This document shows positions 6,859 to 17,136 of a stretch of DNA of 32,728 bases, in pieces. Source of the DNA: Bacteroidota bacterium (GTDB lineage: Bacteria; Bacteroidota; Bacteroidia; Flavobacteriales; Flavobacteriaceae). Where the stretch lies: positions 1-32,728 of the forward strand of contig JAQCJC010000012.1 of assembly GCA_027593245.1 (NCBI GenBank). The letters run 5' to 3'. Every line of letters begins with the position of its first letter. Within the stretch, counting starts at the first letter, position 1. Made by a program: the position numbers and the translations under genes. The notes beneath the pieces are model-generated. The model saw only the letters and a list, made by a program, of their open reading frames with translations. It did not search any database and was not told where the DNA came from.

Positions 6859-8774
6859 TTAAAAAATTTTAAGATGAGCATTTCTAAAGCCAAAAATATT
6901 AGCGCAAAAATAACAAACCATTTCCATAAAGCCTTAATGTTTACAGTACTTTTTACAATATCCAAACAGTTTTGTATTGATTCAGCTATTGAATCTGCTG
7001 CAATTTCATCAATGTTTATGTACTGCAAAATACTTTCATCGCTTGCGTAATTGAAACTCAAATATTGTAAAGTATCGCCTTTGTGGTGTAAGGCATAATG
7101 TCCCGCCTTATCTGGTCGATTTTTAGTAGTTATTTGTTGTTTTGAATTTTGTTTATGTTGTAACGGAATAAAACTTCCTTCCTTATTGCTTATGCGCAAC
7201 ACATCATCCCTACCTAATGTTCTTTTAGTGTCTATCTTGTGTTCGTCTCCTATGCGGTATTGTACTTTAGGTATTTTAAAACTCGATGTTCCGATACTAT
7301 AAAAAGTAGGAACAACCAGGGGCGAGTAGATGAAGTTTGAATCGGCACTACTTATGTTTGAGGCAAAAATAAATACGTTTTCGTGTTGCACTAAAAAAGG
7401 TGTGTCATCTTGAAAGTACAACAAGGTATTGGCGGTTTTGTTTAAGCCATAAGAATTGGTTGCTTTTGGGAATTCAAAATTCTTTACTTTGTCCTCAAAA
7501 GCAGCAGTATATATCGGGTGATCAAAATTTATTTTGGTGATCTTTTTTTCAATTTTTAGTGAATTAGTTATTATAATATTTTGCACATCAAATAAAGGGC
7601 TGTAAGATGGAAGTTCGCTGGAATTTGAAGGAATTATAACAACGTGGCCTCCAGATTCTTTATAACTTTTTAAACTAAGTTGCAGCGCCTCAGGAATACG
7701 TTCAAGTGCATCCAGAACAATCAAATCTTGTTTTGGAATGTCAGTATACACTGTTTGGTTTACATTTTGAAAATTATAGATAAATTCATTTTTAGTAAAT
7801 ATGCGTGGTAAGTAGGTGTTTGTTTTCTTGCCAATTGCCAGTACACTGATTCGCTTTTGTTTGGCTATACTGAAGTAATATTCATCATCAAAACTTAGTC
7901 CGTTATCGTCTAGAATGAGTTTACCTTTATCGATTTCTCGCTTTGGGACATAAATTGACGTGCTGTACTTATTACTTTTTTTTAATGTTGATTTTCCAAT
8001 CAGTTTTTGATCATCGTAAACACTAAGCGTTATGTTTTCATTTTTGCCAGTACTGCTGTTCGCTTTTATGTCTAATTTGTATTCATCAGCAAGAGCTAAA
8101 ATTTCAAGTTTTTCAATAAAATTATTTTCAGGATTTAAAGGTTTTTTTTGGATTAAAATCAGCTTATACCCATTATCTCTCTTCTCTTCATTAATAGGGG
8201 AGTTGGTAGACTGAAAATCAGAAATTACAATAAAAAACTTTGGATTATTAACCTGATCAGAGAACATCATTTTCCCTTTAGAAAGGATGGTTTTAATATC
8301 CAGTTGCCGCTGTGTGTAATCCATATCCAAAAGGTCATTTTGCAATGCATTAATTGTTGTATTTTGGTATGTTTTTGTATTTGTGAAAATATTAATTTCC
8401 AGATCATGATCTAGATGGGTTATGATATCTTGAATTGAGCGTTCTAATAGCATTCCTTTTGAATCTACAGCCTGCATACTAAAAGAGTTATCCAGATAAA
8501 TGACTAGTTCTGGCCTTATCTCTTTTGTTTTTAGATTTGAAAAGTAGGGTTGCGCAAAGGCCATAATAATACAGCTAAGCGCTAATAATCTAAGACTTAA
8601 AACCAACCATCTTTTAAGAGTCGAACTTCTGCGCGTTTGCAGTTTAATGGTTTTTAAAAATGCAAGATTTGTAAACTCTTGAACTTTGAATCGCCTTAGC
8701 TGAAATAAATGCACTAGGATTGGGATGATCAGTGCGCTAAGAGCATATAAAATTTCTGGATGTGCAAATTGCAT
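6855..8774 (-). CDS. BatA N-terminal/vWA domain-containing membrane protein
   Basis: N-terminus MQFAHPEILYALSALIIPILVHLFQLRRFKVQEFTNLAFLK and vWA-like ELVIYLDNSFSM; C-terminal TM; overlaps next gene by 4 nt (ATGA). Confidence 0.85.
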   Translation of the reverse strand: MQFAHPEILYALSALIIPILVHLFQLRRFKVQEFTNLAFLKTIKLQTRRSSTLKRWLVLSLRLLALSCIIMAFAQPYFSNLKTKEIRPELVIYLDNSFSMQAVDSKGMLLERSIQDIITHLDHDLEINIFTNTKTYQNTTINALQNDLLDMDYTQRQLDIKTILSKGKMMFSDQVNNPKFFIVISDFQSTNSPINEEKRDNGYKLILIQKKPLNPENNFIEKLEILALADEYKLDIKANSSTGKNENITLSVYDDQKLIGKSTLKKSNKYSTSIYVPKREIDKGKLILDDNGLSFDDEYYFSIAKQKRISVLAIGKKTNTYLPRIFTKNEFIYNFQNVNQTVYTDIPKQDLIVLDALERIPEALQLSLKSYKESGGHVVIIPSNSSELPSYSPLFDVQNIIITNSLKIEKKITKINFDHPIYTAAFEDKVKNFEFPKATNSYGLNKTANTLLYFQDDTPFLVQHENVFIFASNISSADSNFIYSPLVVPTFYSIGTSSFKIPKVQYRIGDEHKIDTKRTLGRDDVLRISNKEGSFIPLQHKQNSKQQITTKNRPDKAGHYALHHKGDTLQYLSFNYASDESILQYINIDEIAADSIAESIQNCLDIVKSTVNIKALWKWFVIFALIFLALEMLILKFFK

Positions 8775-8809
8775 TTAATAGTTGTTTTTCGAATGTAAAT
8801 ATAAATCCC

Positions 8810-9817
8810 TTATGTGAAGAAAAAGTAATCTTTCATGTGTTTTTTATTTTGTTGATTAAAATAATTAACCATAAATTCTTGAGCATTTTCATTAGCAACA
8901 GTAATGATGCTTTGGCTTTTATTTATTTCTGACAAAGTGGACCACGGCTTAAGAATTTTCCCATATATATTTTTTCCAATTTTTTTTGGATTATCGCAGA
9001 TCCATTCGAATGGGATTTTTATTTTTAAAAGTAAAGCGGCTAATTTTTTACCTTTTTTACCAGCGCCCCATAGCACCAGTGTCTTGGAATTATCGTAGGA
9101 CAATTCTAAAAAGTATTTTAATTTTAAGTCAACGAAGGAATTCTCTGCATAATTAGGACTTGTTCTGGATGTACGTACTGCATAATCGCGCCAACGGTGA
9201 AGTATGTTTTTTGATGGAATACACTTTAAACCAAATTTAAAAAACCGAAAAGCCAAATCGTAATCTTCAGGGTAGGTATTGGATTGAAAACCTCCGCACT
9301 TATCAAAATCCACACGATGTACCATCCAACAAGGCGAAGGAATGACACATTCCTTATAAAGTTCATTAAAGTTACACCCTACTGATATTAGCTTGTTGAG
9401 CCATTTCTCATAGCGTTTATAACCATCATTAATCCCTGTTTCTGAAAAATATTCAACCAAACCTAAGGCTATGTGCCCCTTGCCCTTGGAATATAAATCG
9501 AGCTGCATTGCTTGAAGTTTTTTAGGCATCATAATATCGTCACTATCCATACGAGTGATTAAATTTCCATTGCAATCATCATAAGCCGTGCACAAAGCAG
9601 TTATAATTCCTGAACCTTTATTTTTTAAACACTTGATTCTTGAATCATTTTTCGCATAATTTTGAACAATTTTTGCGCTATTATCTGATGAATGGTCATC
9701 CACAAAAATTGCTTCCCAATCCGAAAATGTTTGATTTAAAATAGAATCGATACACTCTGGTAAATAGGCCGCAGTATTTTTAAAAGGGATGAGTACGCTA
9801 ATTTTGGTTTTTGGCAT
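8810..9817 (-). CDS. Glycosyltransferase family 2 with C-terminal Rossmann-like extension
   Basis: KISVLIPFKNTAAYLPECIDSILNQTFSDWEAIFVDDHSSDNS, TRMDSDD; C-terminal LVLWGAGKKGKKLAALL. Confidence 0.88.
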   Translation of the reverse strand: MPKTKISVLIPFKNTAAYLPECIDSILNQTFSDWEAIFVDDHSSDNSAKIVQNYAKNDSRIKCLKNKGSGIITALCTAYDDCNGNLITRMDSDDIMMPKKLQAMQLDLYSKGKGHIALGLVEYFSETGINDGYKRYEKWLNKLISVGCNFNELYKECVIPSPCWMVHRVDFDKCGGFQSNTYPEDYDLAFRFFKFGLKCIPSKNILHRWRDYAVRTSRTSPNYAENSFVDLKLKYFLELSYDNSKTLVLWGAGKKGKKLAALLLKIKIPFEWICDNPKKIGKNIYGKILKPWSTLSEINKSQSIITVANENAQEFMVNYFNQQNKKHMKDYFFFT

Positions 9818-11304
9818 TAGTACTTAGCTGCTTTTCCATCAGCGGAAGATGCTTTGATAAATGCTCTTAAATCCTCGTTGGATTGAATTAAGTCCTCATT
9901 GCGCAAATACATCATATGTCCACTTCGGTAGCCTTTAAATGATAGACGATCTTTCATTTTTCCACTTGGGTCTATTTGAGACAAAGTATATTTTGCACTA
10001 AAATAAGTTGTAGCTCCATCGTAATAACCAGATTGGTTAAGTACTTTTAGATATGGATTTTGTGCCATAGCTAAGCGTAAATCGTCTCGGGTGTTATCGT
10101 TGTCGTTATTCCAAGGTTGTACTGAGCCAAACATATTGTATTTTAAGTCTGTCACAAATTTTAGTTCATTTTTGATGTAATGATTTATTGCCGGTGTGAA
10201 AGAGTGCAGCCACGAAGTCAACTCAGCACTGTAATCAGGACTAGTTCCCGATTCCTTTTTGTCAATTCCTAAATAGCGAGAATCCAACCGTCCTATCGTT
10301 TGTCCTGTTTTATCGCGAAGTAATTCTTTCCAAAAAAAACGATTGGGTACATCCAAATTATGTTGTAAAATAACTTTTTGACTTAATCCAGAATAGAGCG
10401 CCATTTTTTCGCTAATTTTCATTTTTTCGTCATCGCTTATAAATCCACCTTTGGCTAAAGCTGGAATAAGAGCATTAATTGTGAAGTTTTCTATCTCTGG
10501 TAAAATCTCTAAAAGGTCCTTAGATTGAAGATCATCAGGCAGCATTTTGTGATACCAAGCAGCTGCGGCATAGTAGGGGAGATTGAGCGCTGAGGAAACC
10601 GGCCCACCAACACGAAGAGTTTTATAATCGGCTGGTGAAACCAAAATAACTCCATTGAGGTACATCCATTGATTTTGCTGTAAGGCCAACGAAAGCCCCA
10701 TGACGCGCGTACCACCATAGCTCTCACCAATAATGTATTTTGGGGATTCCCAACGATTTTTTCGTGTTACAAAAGTGTTGATCCATCCAGATAGGTATGC
10801 AATATCTTCATTTATGCCAAAAAACTGACTGCGATCAGGCATTTCTCCATCTTGATTTGGCACCATGCGTGAATAGCCAGTATTAACAGGGTTAACAAAT
10901 ACGATATCGGCAACATCTAGAATTGAATTTGGATTACTTTTGAATCCGTAGGGTTGTACAGGGTATCCTTCGTCATCTACATTCAAAATCCTTGGACCGG
11001 TATATGCCATATGCATCCACACAGATGCCGATCCTGGCCCGCCATTGAATGAGATTATAAGGGGTCGAGAACTTCGATCTTTAATATTTTCTCTCCTATA
11101 ATAGGTGTAAAATAGACTGGCGATTATAGTCCCCTCTTTATCCCATACAGGTTGTGTACCTGTTTCGGCAGTGTACGATATATTTACACCTTTTATTATA
11201 GTTTTATGTTGTGTGGTCACTGTGGTGTCCAACGGGATCTTAAGCTCTTGTGCAAAGCTCAAGCTTGCACATAAAAGCAATTGAATGATGACGCTTTTTC
11301 GCAT
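9817..11304 (-). CDS. Serine carboxypeptidase-like peptidase S10
   Basis: Signal peptide; FNGGPGSASVWMHM, IGESYGGTR, GYYDGATTYF, YRSGHMMYLR (Ser/Asp/His triad context). Confidence 0.88.
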   Translation of the reverse strand: MRKSVIIQLLLCASLSFAQELKIPLDTTVTTQHKTIIKGVNISYTAETGTQPVWDKEGTIIASLFYTYYRRENIKDRSSRPLIISFNGGPGSASVWMHMAYTGPRILNVDDEGYPVQPYGFKSNPNSILDVADIVFVNPVNTGYSRMVPNQDGEMPDRSQFFGINEDIAYLSGWINTFVTRKNRWESPKYIIGESYGGTRVMGLSLALQQNQWMYLNGVILVSPADYKTLRVGGPVSSALNLPYYAAAAWYHKMLPDDLQSKDLLEILPEIENFTINALIPALAKGGFISDDEKMKISEKMALYSGLSQKVILQHNLDVPNRFFWKELLRDKTGQTIGRLDSRYLGIDKKESGTSPDYSAELTSWLHSFTPAINHYIKNELKFVTDLKYNMFGSVQPWNNDNDNTRDDLRLAMAQNPYLKVLNQSGYYDGATTYFSAKYTLSQIDPSGKMKDRLSFKGYRSGHMMYLRNEDLIQSNEDLRAFIKASSADGKAAKY

Positions 11305-11375
11305 GGTTTTATTTTTTATGAGCCTCTAAAATACAACAATGATTTGACTTCTGAATATTGGGTATATAAAGACTA

Positions 11376-11609
11376 TTAAGTCTTATTTTTTATAAACTTA
11401 TCAGTAGTGTTCGCTAGTATTTTAATCGCTTTTTCTTCTTCACTTTGGTGAACAAAAACTTCCTGATGCCCGGTTGTAGGGCCAAAACCTGCTAATCGCG
11501 CGGACTCTGTTTCATCCTTAATTACAGCAGTAATGCCACAATCTTCTAAATTTTTAGAGATCAACTGAACAATAATAAAACTACCAGCGTAAATCTTAAC
11601 ATATCCCAT
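11376..11609 (-). CDS. DUF2007-like small protein
   Basis: 77 aa: VKIYAGSFIIVQLISKNLEDCGITAVIKDE...VFVHQSEEEKAIKIL. Confidence 0.7.
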   Translation of the reverse strand: MGYVKIYAGSFIIVQLISKNLEDCGITAVIKDETESARLAGFGPTTGHQEVFVHQSEEEKAIKILANTTDKFIKNKT

Positions 11610-11744
11610 CTTTAAGTTTTTTAATGAAGATACAACAAAAATTAAGCCATTAAAAACATAAAAGTATTTGTGTTTTCTACTCTATTTTTTCATAGATACA
11701 TTATAAATAATGTTTTATATTAGCTAAATAATCTCCGGTACTTG

Positions 11745-12200
11745 ATGGCACTTTCAGCAAATAAACTCAACCTTTTTCTCGCATTTAACCTTCCCTCAGC
11801 TTTCTTATGTGGTGTGCGAGTTAAGCAGATTAATGCATTTGAGTGTCATGTAGGTGTTCGTCATAAATGGATCAATAAGAATCCGTTCAAATCAATGTTT
11901 TGGGCGGTACAAGGGATGGCCGCCGAATTGGCTACAGGCGCCCTTATAATTATGAAAATCAAGCAGTTAAATAAAAAAATATCTATGCTTGTTATAAAAA
12001 ATGAAGCACAATTTACAAAAAAGGCCAAAGGCCGAATTATATTTCGTTGTACTCAAGGAATGGACATAGACAAAGTCCTTCAATCTGCAATTGAAAGCGG
12101 TGAGGGTCAGACCTTAACGCTAAAAGCTGAAGGACGAGACGAGGCAGGAGATGTTGTAGCTACATTCAACTTTCTTTGGAGTCTAAAAAGAAAGTTTTAA
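11745..12200 (+). CDS. DUF4442-like hot-dog-fold protein (thioesterase-like)
   Basis: NLFLAFNLPSAFLCGVRVKQINAFECHVGVRHKWINKNPFKSMFWAVQGMAAELATG; start at ATG 11745. Confidence 0.75.
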   Translation: MALSANKLNLFLAFNLPSAFLCGVRVKQINAFECHVGVRHKWINKNPFKSMFWAVQGMAAELATGALIIMKIKQLNKKISMLVIKNEAQFTKKAKGRIIFRCTQGMDIDKVLQSAIESGEGQTLTLKAEGRDEAGDVVATFNFLWSLKRKF

Positions 12201-12299
12201 TGTTAAATTTTTTTGAAGTCTTTGAATTTTAATTAATTTTAAAAAAAACTAAAACACTAGCCTATTAGAAAAACTACTTTAATTCCTAAATTTATTAAT

Positions 12300-12494
12300 A
12301 TGGCAAGAGCTATGTTTGAATACACAAAACGCATTCTTAGAAAAGTTAGTTTTGACCCTAATCTATTTTGTACAGAAGTAAAGAAAGCAATGCATTATTT
12401 ACTCCCTCACGAGATTGAAGAACTTAAAGTATTTGTGGAATCCATGATCAAAAGTAACCCAGAGCTGAGTCGTTGTACCGTATATTTTGTTTAG
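12300..12494 (+). CDS. Small hypothetical protein (64 aa)
   Basis: Complete ATG ORF in its own intergenic space; MARAMFEYTKRILRKVSFDPNLFCTEVKKAMHYLLPHEIEELK looks like a short family common in flavobacteria. Confidence 0.7.
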   Translation: MARAMFEYTKRILRKVSFDPNLFCTEVKKAMHYLLPHEIEELKVFVESMIKSNPELSRCTVYFV

Positions 12495-13432
12495 CGTTCA
12501 GCTATAGGGCTGATAATTTCTACATCTTGAAATGCTATAGCCCCTCTTATGATTGCTGAGATGGCGCCGTGGATCGCATTAATTATTTGAATTTTTAATT
12601 CGTTTTTGCTGTAGATTAAACTGACCTCACGAGCTGGAGAGGGTGGGGCAAAGTAGTGTAAGTTTTTTTGTTCTTTTTCTTTCAAATCTAGCGTGTTCAA
12701 GTAGGGCAATAGGGTCATGCCCATGCCTTCGTTAGCTAATTTTACAAGCATTTCTATACTGCCGCTCTCGAGTTGAAATTTTTCATCATCAGCTTTATTT
12801 AATGTTTTGCACAGATTCAAAACGCCCTCTCTAAAGCAATGCCCATCCTCAAGCAATAACATATCGTTGGTATCCAAATCGGATACTTCAATAGTTTTCT
12901 TATTTTTTAACCTGTGGTTCGCCGGTATGTAGCCCACAAAAGGTTCATAAAATAATGCCCGCTCTTTGATGTTTTCTATTTTTAGTGGTGTGGCAGCAAT
13001 AGCGGCATCCAAATGCCCATCATTTATGCGTTGAATGATTTCTTCGGTAGTGAGCTCCTCAATCTTTAATTTGACTTTTGGATATTTTTTAATAAAGGTT
13101 TTGAGAAACATAGGCAACAGTGTCGGCATCACGGTCGGAATGATGCCTAAACGAAATTCTCCACCTACAAATCCTTTTTCTTTATCGACAATATCATTTA
13201 TGCGCTCGGCTTCAGCGACTATATTTTTGGCTTGTGCTACAATTTTACGTCCGACATTGGTAAGTTCGATGGGTTTTTTCCCTCGGTCAAATATTTGAAC
13301 GTTCAATTGTTCTTCTAGCTTTTGTACTTGCATACTAAGGGTAGGTTGTGTCACAAAGCAATGTTGAGCAGCTTTAGTGAAGTTCTGATGCTCGGCTACT
13401 GCCAATACATAATGAAGTTGGGTGATGGTCAT
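12491..13432 (-). CDS. oxyR: LysR-family regulator, OxyR-like hydrogen peroxide sensor
   Basis: N-terminal HTH MTITQLHYVLAVAEHQNFTKAAQHCFVTQPTLSMQVQKLEEQL; GHCFREGVLNLC matches OxyR redox-Cys pair with C-x8-C spacing. Confidence 0.88.
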   Translation of the reverse strand: MTITQLHYVLAVAEHQNFTKAAQHCFVTQPTLSMQVQKLEEQLNVQIFDRGKKPIELTNVGRKIVAQAKNIVAEAERINDIVDKEKGFVGGEFRLGIIPTVMPTLLPMFLKTFIKKYPKVKLKIEELTTEEIIQRINDGHLDAAIAATPLKIENIKERALFYEPFVGYIPANHRLKNKKTIEVSDLDTNDMLLLEDGHCFREGVLNLCKTLNKADDEKFQLESGSIEMLVKLANEGMGMTLLPYLNTLDLKEKEQKNLHYFAPPSPAREVSLIYSKNELKIQIINAIHGAISAIIRGAIAFQDVEIISPIAER

Positions 13433-13446
13433 AAAATCGTTTTACA

Positions 13447-13454
13447 CAAATTTA
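13447..13454 (-). promoter_or_regulatory. Putative -7 element (TAAATTTG) for oxyR
   Basis: CAAATTTA on the + strand, 14 nt from the start codon. Confidence 0.3.
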
Positions 13455-13543
13455 TAAATTTTATCTATTAATCTTAAAATAAGTATAGATAAGTAGAGCC
13501 TGTTTAAAAGGTTCTATTTAGTTGCACGATGGGTAACTCCAAA

Positions 13544-15676
13544 CTAATTTATGAAACCACGATCACGCATTAGGGCTTCGATCTGTGCATCACGGCCCCT
13601 AAATAAGCGGTAGGCCTCGGCTGGGTCTATAGCGTTGCGCGGTGCAAATAAGTATTTTACGAGCTTACTGGCCATATCTTCATCATAAAATCCGCCTTCG
13701 CTGTCTGTAAATGCTTCTGCGGCATCGGCTGTAAGTACGTCCGCCCACATATAGCCATAATAGGCCGTCGCGTAGCCCTCACCAGAAAATACATGGCCAA
13801 AGTGCGGCGTACGGTGGCGCATAGGCAATTCTTTGGGCATGTTTAAGGCCGCTAATGTTTCTTTTTCAAAATCCCCTACATCCATACCATCAGGATCGGC
13901 GAGGTGGAGTTTCATGTCCATAAGGGCAGAGGCCAGATATTCAGTAGTACCAAATCCTTGATTGAAGGTGCCTGCTTTTTTAATTTTTGCCACTAAGGCA
14001 TCTGGAATTGCTTCTCCTGTTTTATAATGGACTAAATATTTTGAAATTACCTCATCTGTAGATAACCAGCGCTCCAGAAGTTGCGATTGGAATTCTGTGT
14101 AATCGCGCACTCCACCGTTGAGTGTTGGATATTTCACGTTTGAAGAAAAGAAGTGTAAGGCATGTCCAAATTCATGAAAAAAGGTTTCGGCATCATCCCA
14201 AGACACAAGAACTGCTTCGCCAGGTGCGGCTTTTATAAAGTTGGAATTATTGGAAGCCAAGACCGTCTTTTTTCCATCAAAAGTTGTATGACTTCTGTAG
14301 GTCGTTGCCCATGCACCAGATCGTTTTCCCGCACGAGCAAATGGATCCAAATACCAAAGTCCAATATGGGCTCCTGAGTCCAAGTCGGTAACCTCCCAAA
14401 CTTTTACGTCTTCATGAAAAACAGGAACGCTTCCTTCTGGTACAGGGTCAAATTTGTAGTTAAACAATCGTCCAGCGACATAAAACATAGCTTCACGAAG
14501 TTTGTCTAATTGTAGGTATTGTTTCACTTCGTCGCTGTTTAAGTCATATTTAGCGACACGTACTTTTTCGGCATAGTAGCGGTAATCCCATGGCTCTATG
14601 GTAATGTTATCTCCCTTAGCGTCAGCGATGGCTTGCATGTCGGCCACTTCTTCTGCAACCCTAGCGATGGCCGATGGCCAAACTGCCTCCATCAAGTTCA
14701 AAGCATTTTCAGGAGTTTTAGCCATGCGGTCTTGTAATCGCCATTCGGCGTAATTTTTATGTCCGAGAAGTTCGACTCTTTCGCGGCGAAGTTTTAAGAT
14801 TTCAGCGATGATTTCTTTGTTGTCATATTCGTCGTTGTTATCACCACGAGAATAGTAGTTGGTCCAAACTTGTTTGCGCAAATCTCTTTCGTTAGAGTAG
14901 GTCAAAAACGGATCCATAGAAGAACGCGTGTTGGTAATGGCGTATTTATCATCTTGACCATTGTCTTTGGCTATGGCTGCTGCCGATTTTATAAATCCAT
15001 CTGAAAGTCCACCAAGTTGATCTTCGTTGAGATAAGTAACATAGTTTTCTTCGTCGTGCAGTACGTTATCCGAAAATTTATTGTAGAGTACAGATAATTC
15101 TTTATCGATTGCGGCATAACGTTCTTTTTTCTCGTTATCAAGAGCTGCACCACGCATGGCAAATCCTTTGTAAATAAGCTCTACGACGCGCTGTTGGTCG
15201 CTTTCCAAAGGGTTTTTTTGAGCGTTGTCATAAACGGTTTTAATGCGTTTAAATAGCGCTTCGTTTTGGTTTATTTTTGAAGAAAATTCAGATAATTTTG
15301 GTGCAAGGACAGCCTGAACTTCTCTAAATTCTGGGGAAGACATATTGCTGCTCAAAATTCCGTAGTACGAAAAAACACGATCTAAATATGCTCCAGAACG
15401 TTCCATAGCTTCAATAGTGTTTTCAAAAGTTGGTACGGCTTCATTATTGGCAATGGTTTCTATTTCTTTTAGGTTTTCTTCCATGCCGTATTCTACAGCC
15501 GATTGAATATCAGCAACTTCCATCTTGTCAAAAGCAGGTACACCTCCGTAGGGGCCTGTCCATTCTTGAATCAAAATATTGTCTTGGCTTGTTGTTGAAT
15601 TAGTGCAACTTGTACTCAAAATAAGGATACAAACTAACAGCAAATAAGTAAAAGCAGTGGTTTTTTTTGTGTTCAT
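13544..15676 (-). CDS. M3-family metallopeptidase (oligopeptidase A/peptidyl-dipeptidase type), lipoprotein
   Basis: Lipobox-like LILSTSC; catalytic FFHEFGHALHFFSSNVKYP; full-length. Confidence 0.92.
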   Translation of the reverse strand: MNTKKTTAFTYLLLVCILILSTSCTNSTTSQDNILIQEWTGPYGGVPAFDKMEVADIQSAVEYGMEENLKEIETIANNEAVPTFENTIEAMERSGAYLDRVFSYYGILSSNMSSPEFREVQAVLAPKLSEFSSKINQNEALFKRIKTVYDNAQKNPLESDQQRVVELIYKGFAMRGAALDNEKKERYAAIDKELSVLYNKFSDNVLHDEENYVTYLNEDQLGGLSDGFIKSAAAIAKDNGQDDKYAITNTRSSMDPFLTYSNERDLRKQVWTNYYSRGDNNDEYDNKEIIAEILKLRRERVELLGHKNYAEWRLQDRMAKTPENALNLMEAVWPSAIARVAEEVADMQAIADAKGDNITIEPWDYRYYAEKVRVAKYDLNSDEVKQYLQLDKLREAMFYVAGRLFNYKFDPVPEGSVPVFHEDVKVWEVTDLDSGAHIGLWYLDPFARAGKRSGAWATTYRSHTTFDGKKTVLASNNSNFIKAAPGEAVLVSWDDAETFFHEFGHALHFFSSNVKYPTLNGGVRDYTEFQSQLLERWLSTDEVISKYLVHYKTGEAIPDALVAKIKKAGTFNQGFGTTEYLASALMDMKLHLADPDGMDVGDFEKETLAALNMPKELPMRHRTPHFGHVFSGEGYATAYYGYMWADVLTADAAEAFTDSEGGFYDEDMASKLVKYLFAPRNAIDPAEAYRLFRGRDAQIEALMRDRGFIN

Positions 15677-15729
15677 GATGATTTGTTTTAATAAATTAAG
15701 AATTACAATTTATAAAAAAGGAATGAAAT

Positions 15730-16422
15730 CTAATCGATGATTTCAATTTTCTTGATGTATATATTTGTTTGTGGCCAATCGCCCTTATCTGTAGGTACTG
15801 CTGCGATTTTATCAACCACTTCCATACCTTTAACTACTTTTCCGAAAACAGCATAATCTCCGTCAAGGTTGTGTGCTCCTCCACGTTGTTGAACAATAAA
15901 AAATTCAAAAGGTGAGGCCATCTTGTAGGGGTTCGCCACAGCACTGCTTGGCATGCTCACCATGCCTCGATCATGTTTGAAACCCTTTTTATGATCGTTT
16001 GGTAACAGATAGCGCCCTATTTTTTTGCGTTTGTTTAATGTTTGTTGATCATCGCTATTTCCTCCTTGGATGATATAATTATTGATTACCCTGTAAAATT
16101 GACTATTATCAAAATATTTTTTCTGTGTAAGGTATATGAAATTGGAGCGATGGAATTTTGTCGCTTCGAATAGTTTTATGTAAATATCCCCAAAATCTGT
16201 TGTGATGCGAACTTTATTTTCTTTGTGTTTTTTGTCGTATTCTAAGAAGAATTCCATTACATTATCATCAGTTAATAAAAAAGGGGTTGCTTTTATTTCC
16301 TCAGCTATTATTTTTTTGGTTTTCTTAGTAACGGCAGTTGGTTTGGACACTATATTATTCTTTTCAGATTTAGTATCTTGACAGCTACAAAAACAAATTA
16401 AAAGCAATAAACAATAGCGCAT
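15730..16422 (-). CDS. Peptidyl-prolyl cis-trans isomerase, cyclophilin type, lipoprotein
   Basis: Lipobox LICFCSC; FYRVINNYIIQGGNSDD, FEFFIVQQRGGAHNLDGDYAVFGKVVKGMEVVDKIA. Confidence 0.9.
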   Translation of the reverse strand: MRYCLLLLICFCSCQDTKSEKNNIVSKPTAVTKKTKKIIAEEIKATPFLLTDDNVMEFFLEYDKKHKENKVRITTDFGDIYIKLFEATKFHRSNFIYLTQKKYFDNSQFYRVINNYIIQGGNSDDQQTLNKRKKIGRYLLPNDHKKGFKHDRGMVSMPSSAVANPYKMASPFEFFIVQQRGGAHNLDGDYAVFGKVVKGMEVVDKIAAVPTDKGDWPQTNIYIKKIEIID

Positions 16423-16456
16423 ACAATAAACAGTGTTTTTTTGAATTCAGAAATAT

Positions 16457-17104
16457 ATGAGATTTGATGCATTTTCTAAAATTATATCCGCACTAAATTC
16501 TTTGCCACTTCCAGGTATTTCTGCACAGTTGATCATGGCGCCTCCTTTTAGAGCGGAATTATTAGAGCAAAATAAGCTATTAAGAAAGAATGCAAAGCCA
16601 GCTGCTGTTCTTGCATTGTTTTATCCAGATGATACAATGAATACTAAACTTGTGCTAATTGTACGCAAAACCAGTTCTGGGGTTCATTCAGCACAAGTGG
16701 GTTTTCCTGGAGGTAAACCTGAACTTTCAGACCAGAATTTAGAAGCAACCGCAGTTAGAGAAACCTGGGAAGAGATAGGGGTGTTAAAAGATCATATTAA
16801 ATTGTTGTTTCCGTTAACTGAGCTTTACATTCCCCCGAGTAACTTCATTGTTTTTCCATTTGTTGGCTTTACAGACGCGACACCAGATTTTAAACTTCAG
16901 CCCTCCGAAGTAGAATCTATTATAGAAATTCCGTTGAACGATGTGTTGGATGATTCCAAAAGAATTTTTTCATTGGTTTCAACATCTTATGGCCCAAAAG
17001 TAAACGTACCTGCTTTTAATTTTGAAGGGCATATTGTTTGGGGTTCTACGGCTATGATTCTAATGGAATTAATCCATTTATTGAATTCAATTTTAAAAAA
17101 ATAG
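16457..17104 (+). CDS. NUDIX hydrolase (CoA pyrophosphatase-like)
   Basis: GVHSAQVGFPGGKPELSDQNLEATAVRETWEEIGV (NUDIX box). Confidence 0.9.
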   Translation: MRFDAFSKIISALNSLPLPGISAQLIMAPPFRAELLEQNKLLRKNAKPAAVLALFYPDDTMNTKLVLIVRKTSSGVHSAQVGFPGGKPELSDQNLEATAVRETWEEIGVLKDHIKLLFPLTELYIPPSNFIVFPFVGFTDATPDFKLQPSEVESIIEIPLNDVLDDSKRIFSLVSTSYGPKVNVPAFNFEGHIVWGSTAMILMELIHLLNSILKK

Positions 17105-17136
17105 CTTAGGTTTGCATTTCTATTTTGATTTTTTGC

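Noticed and set aside
9817-11304. S10 carboxypeptidase as a possible eukaryotic contaminant or recent transfer
   Set aside because: Such proteins are familiar in bacteria including Bacteroidota, and this one is embedded by a TAATG overlap with a bacterial glycosyltransferase gene
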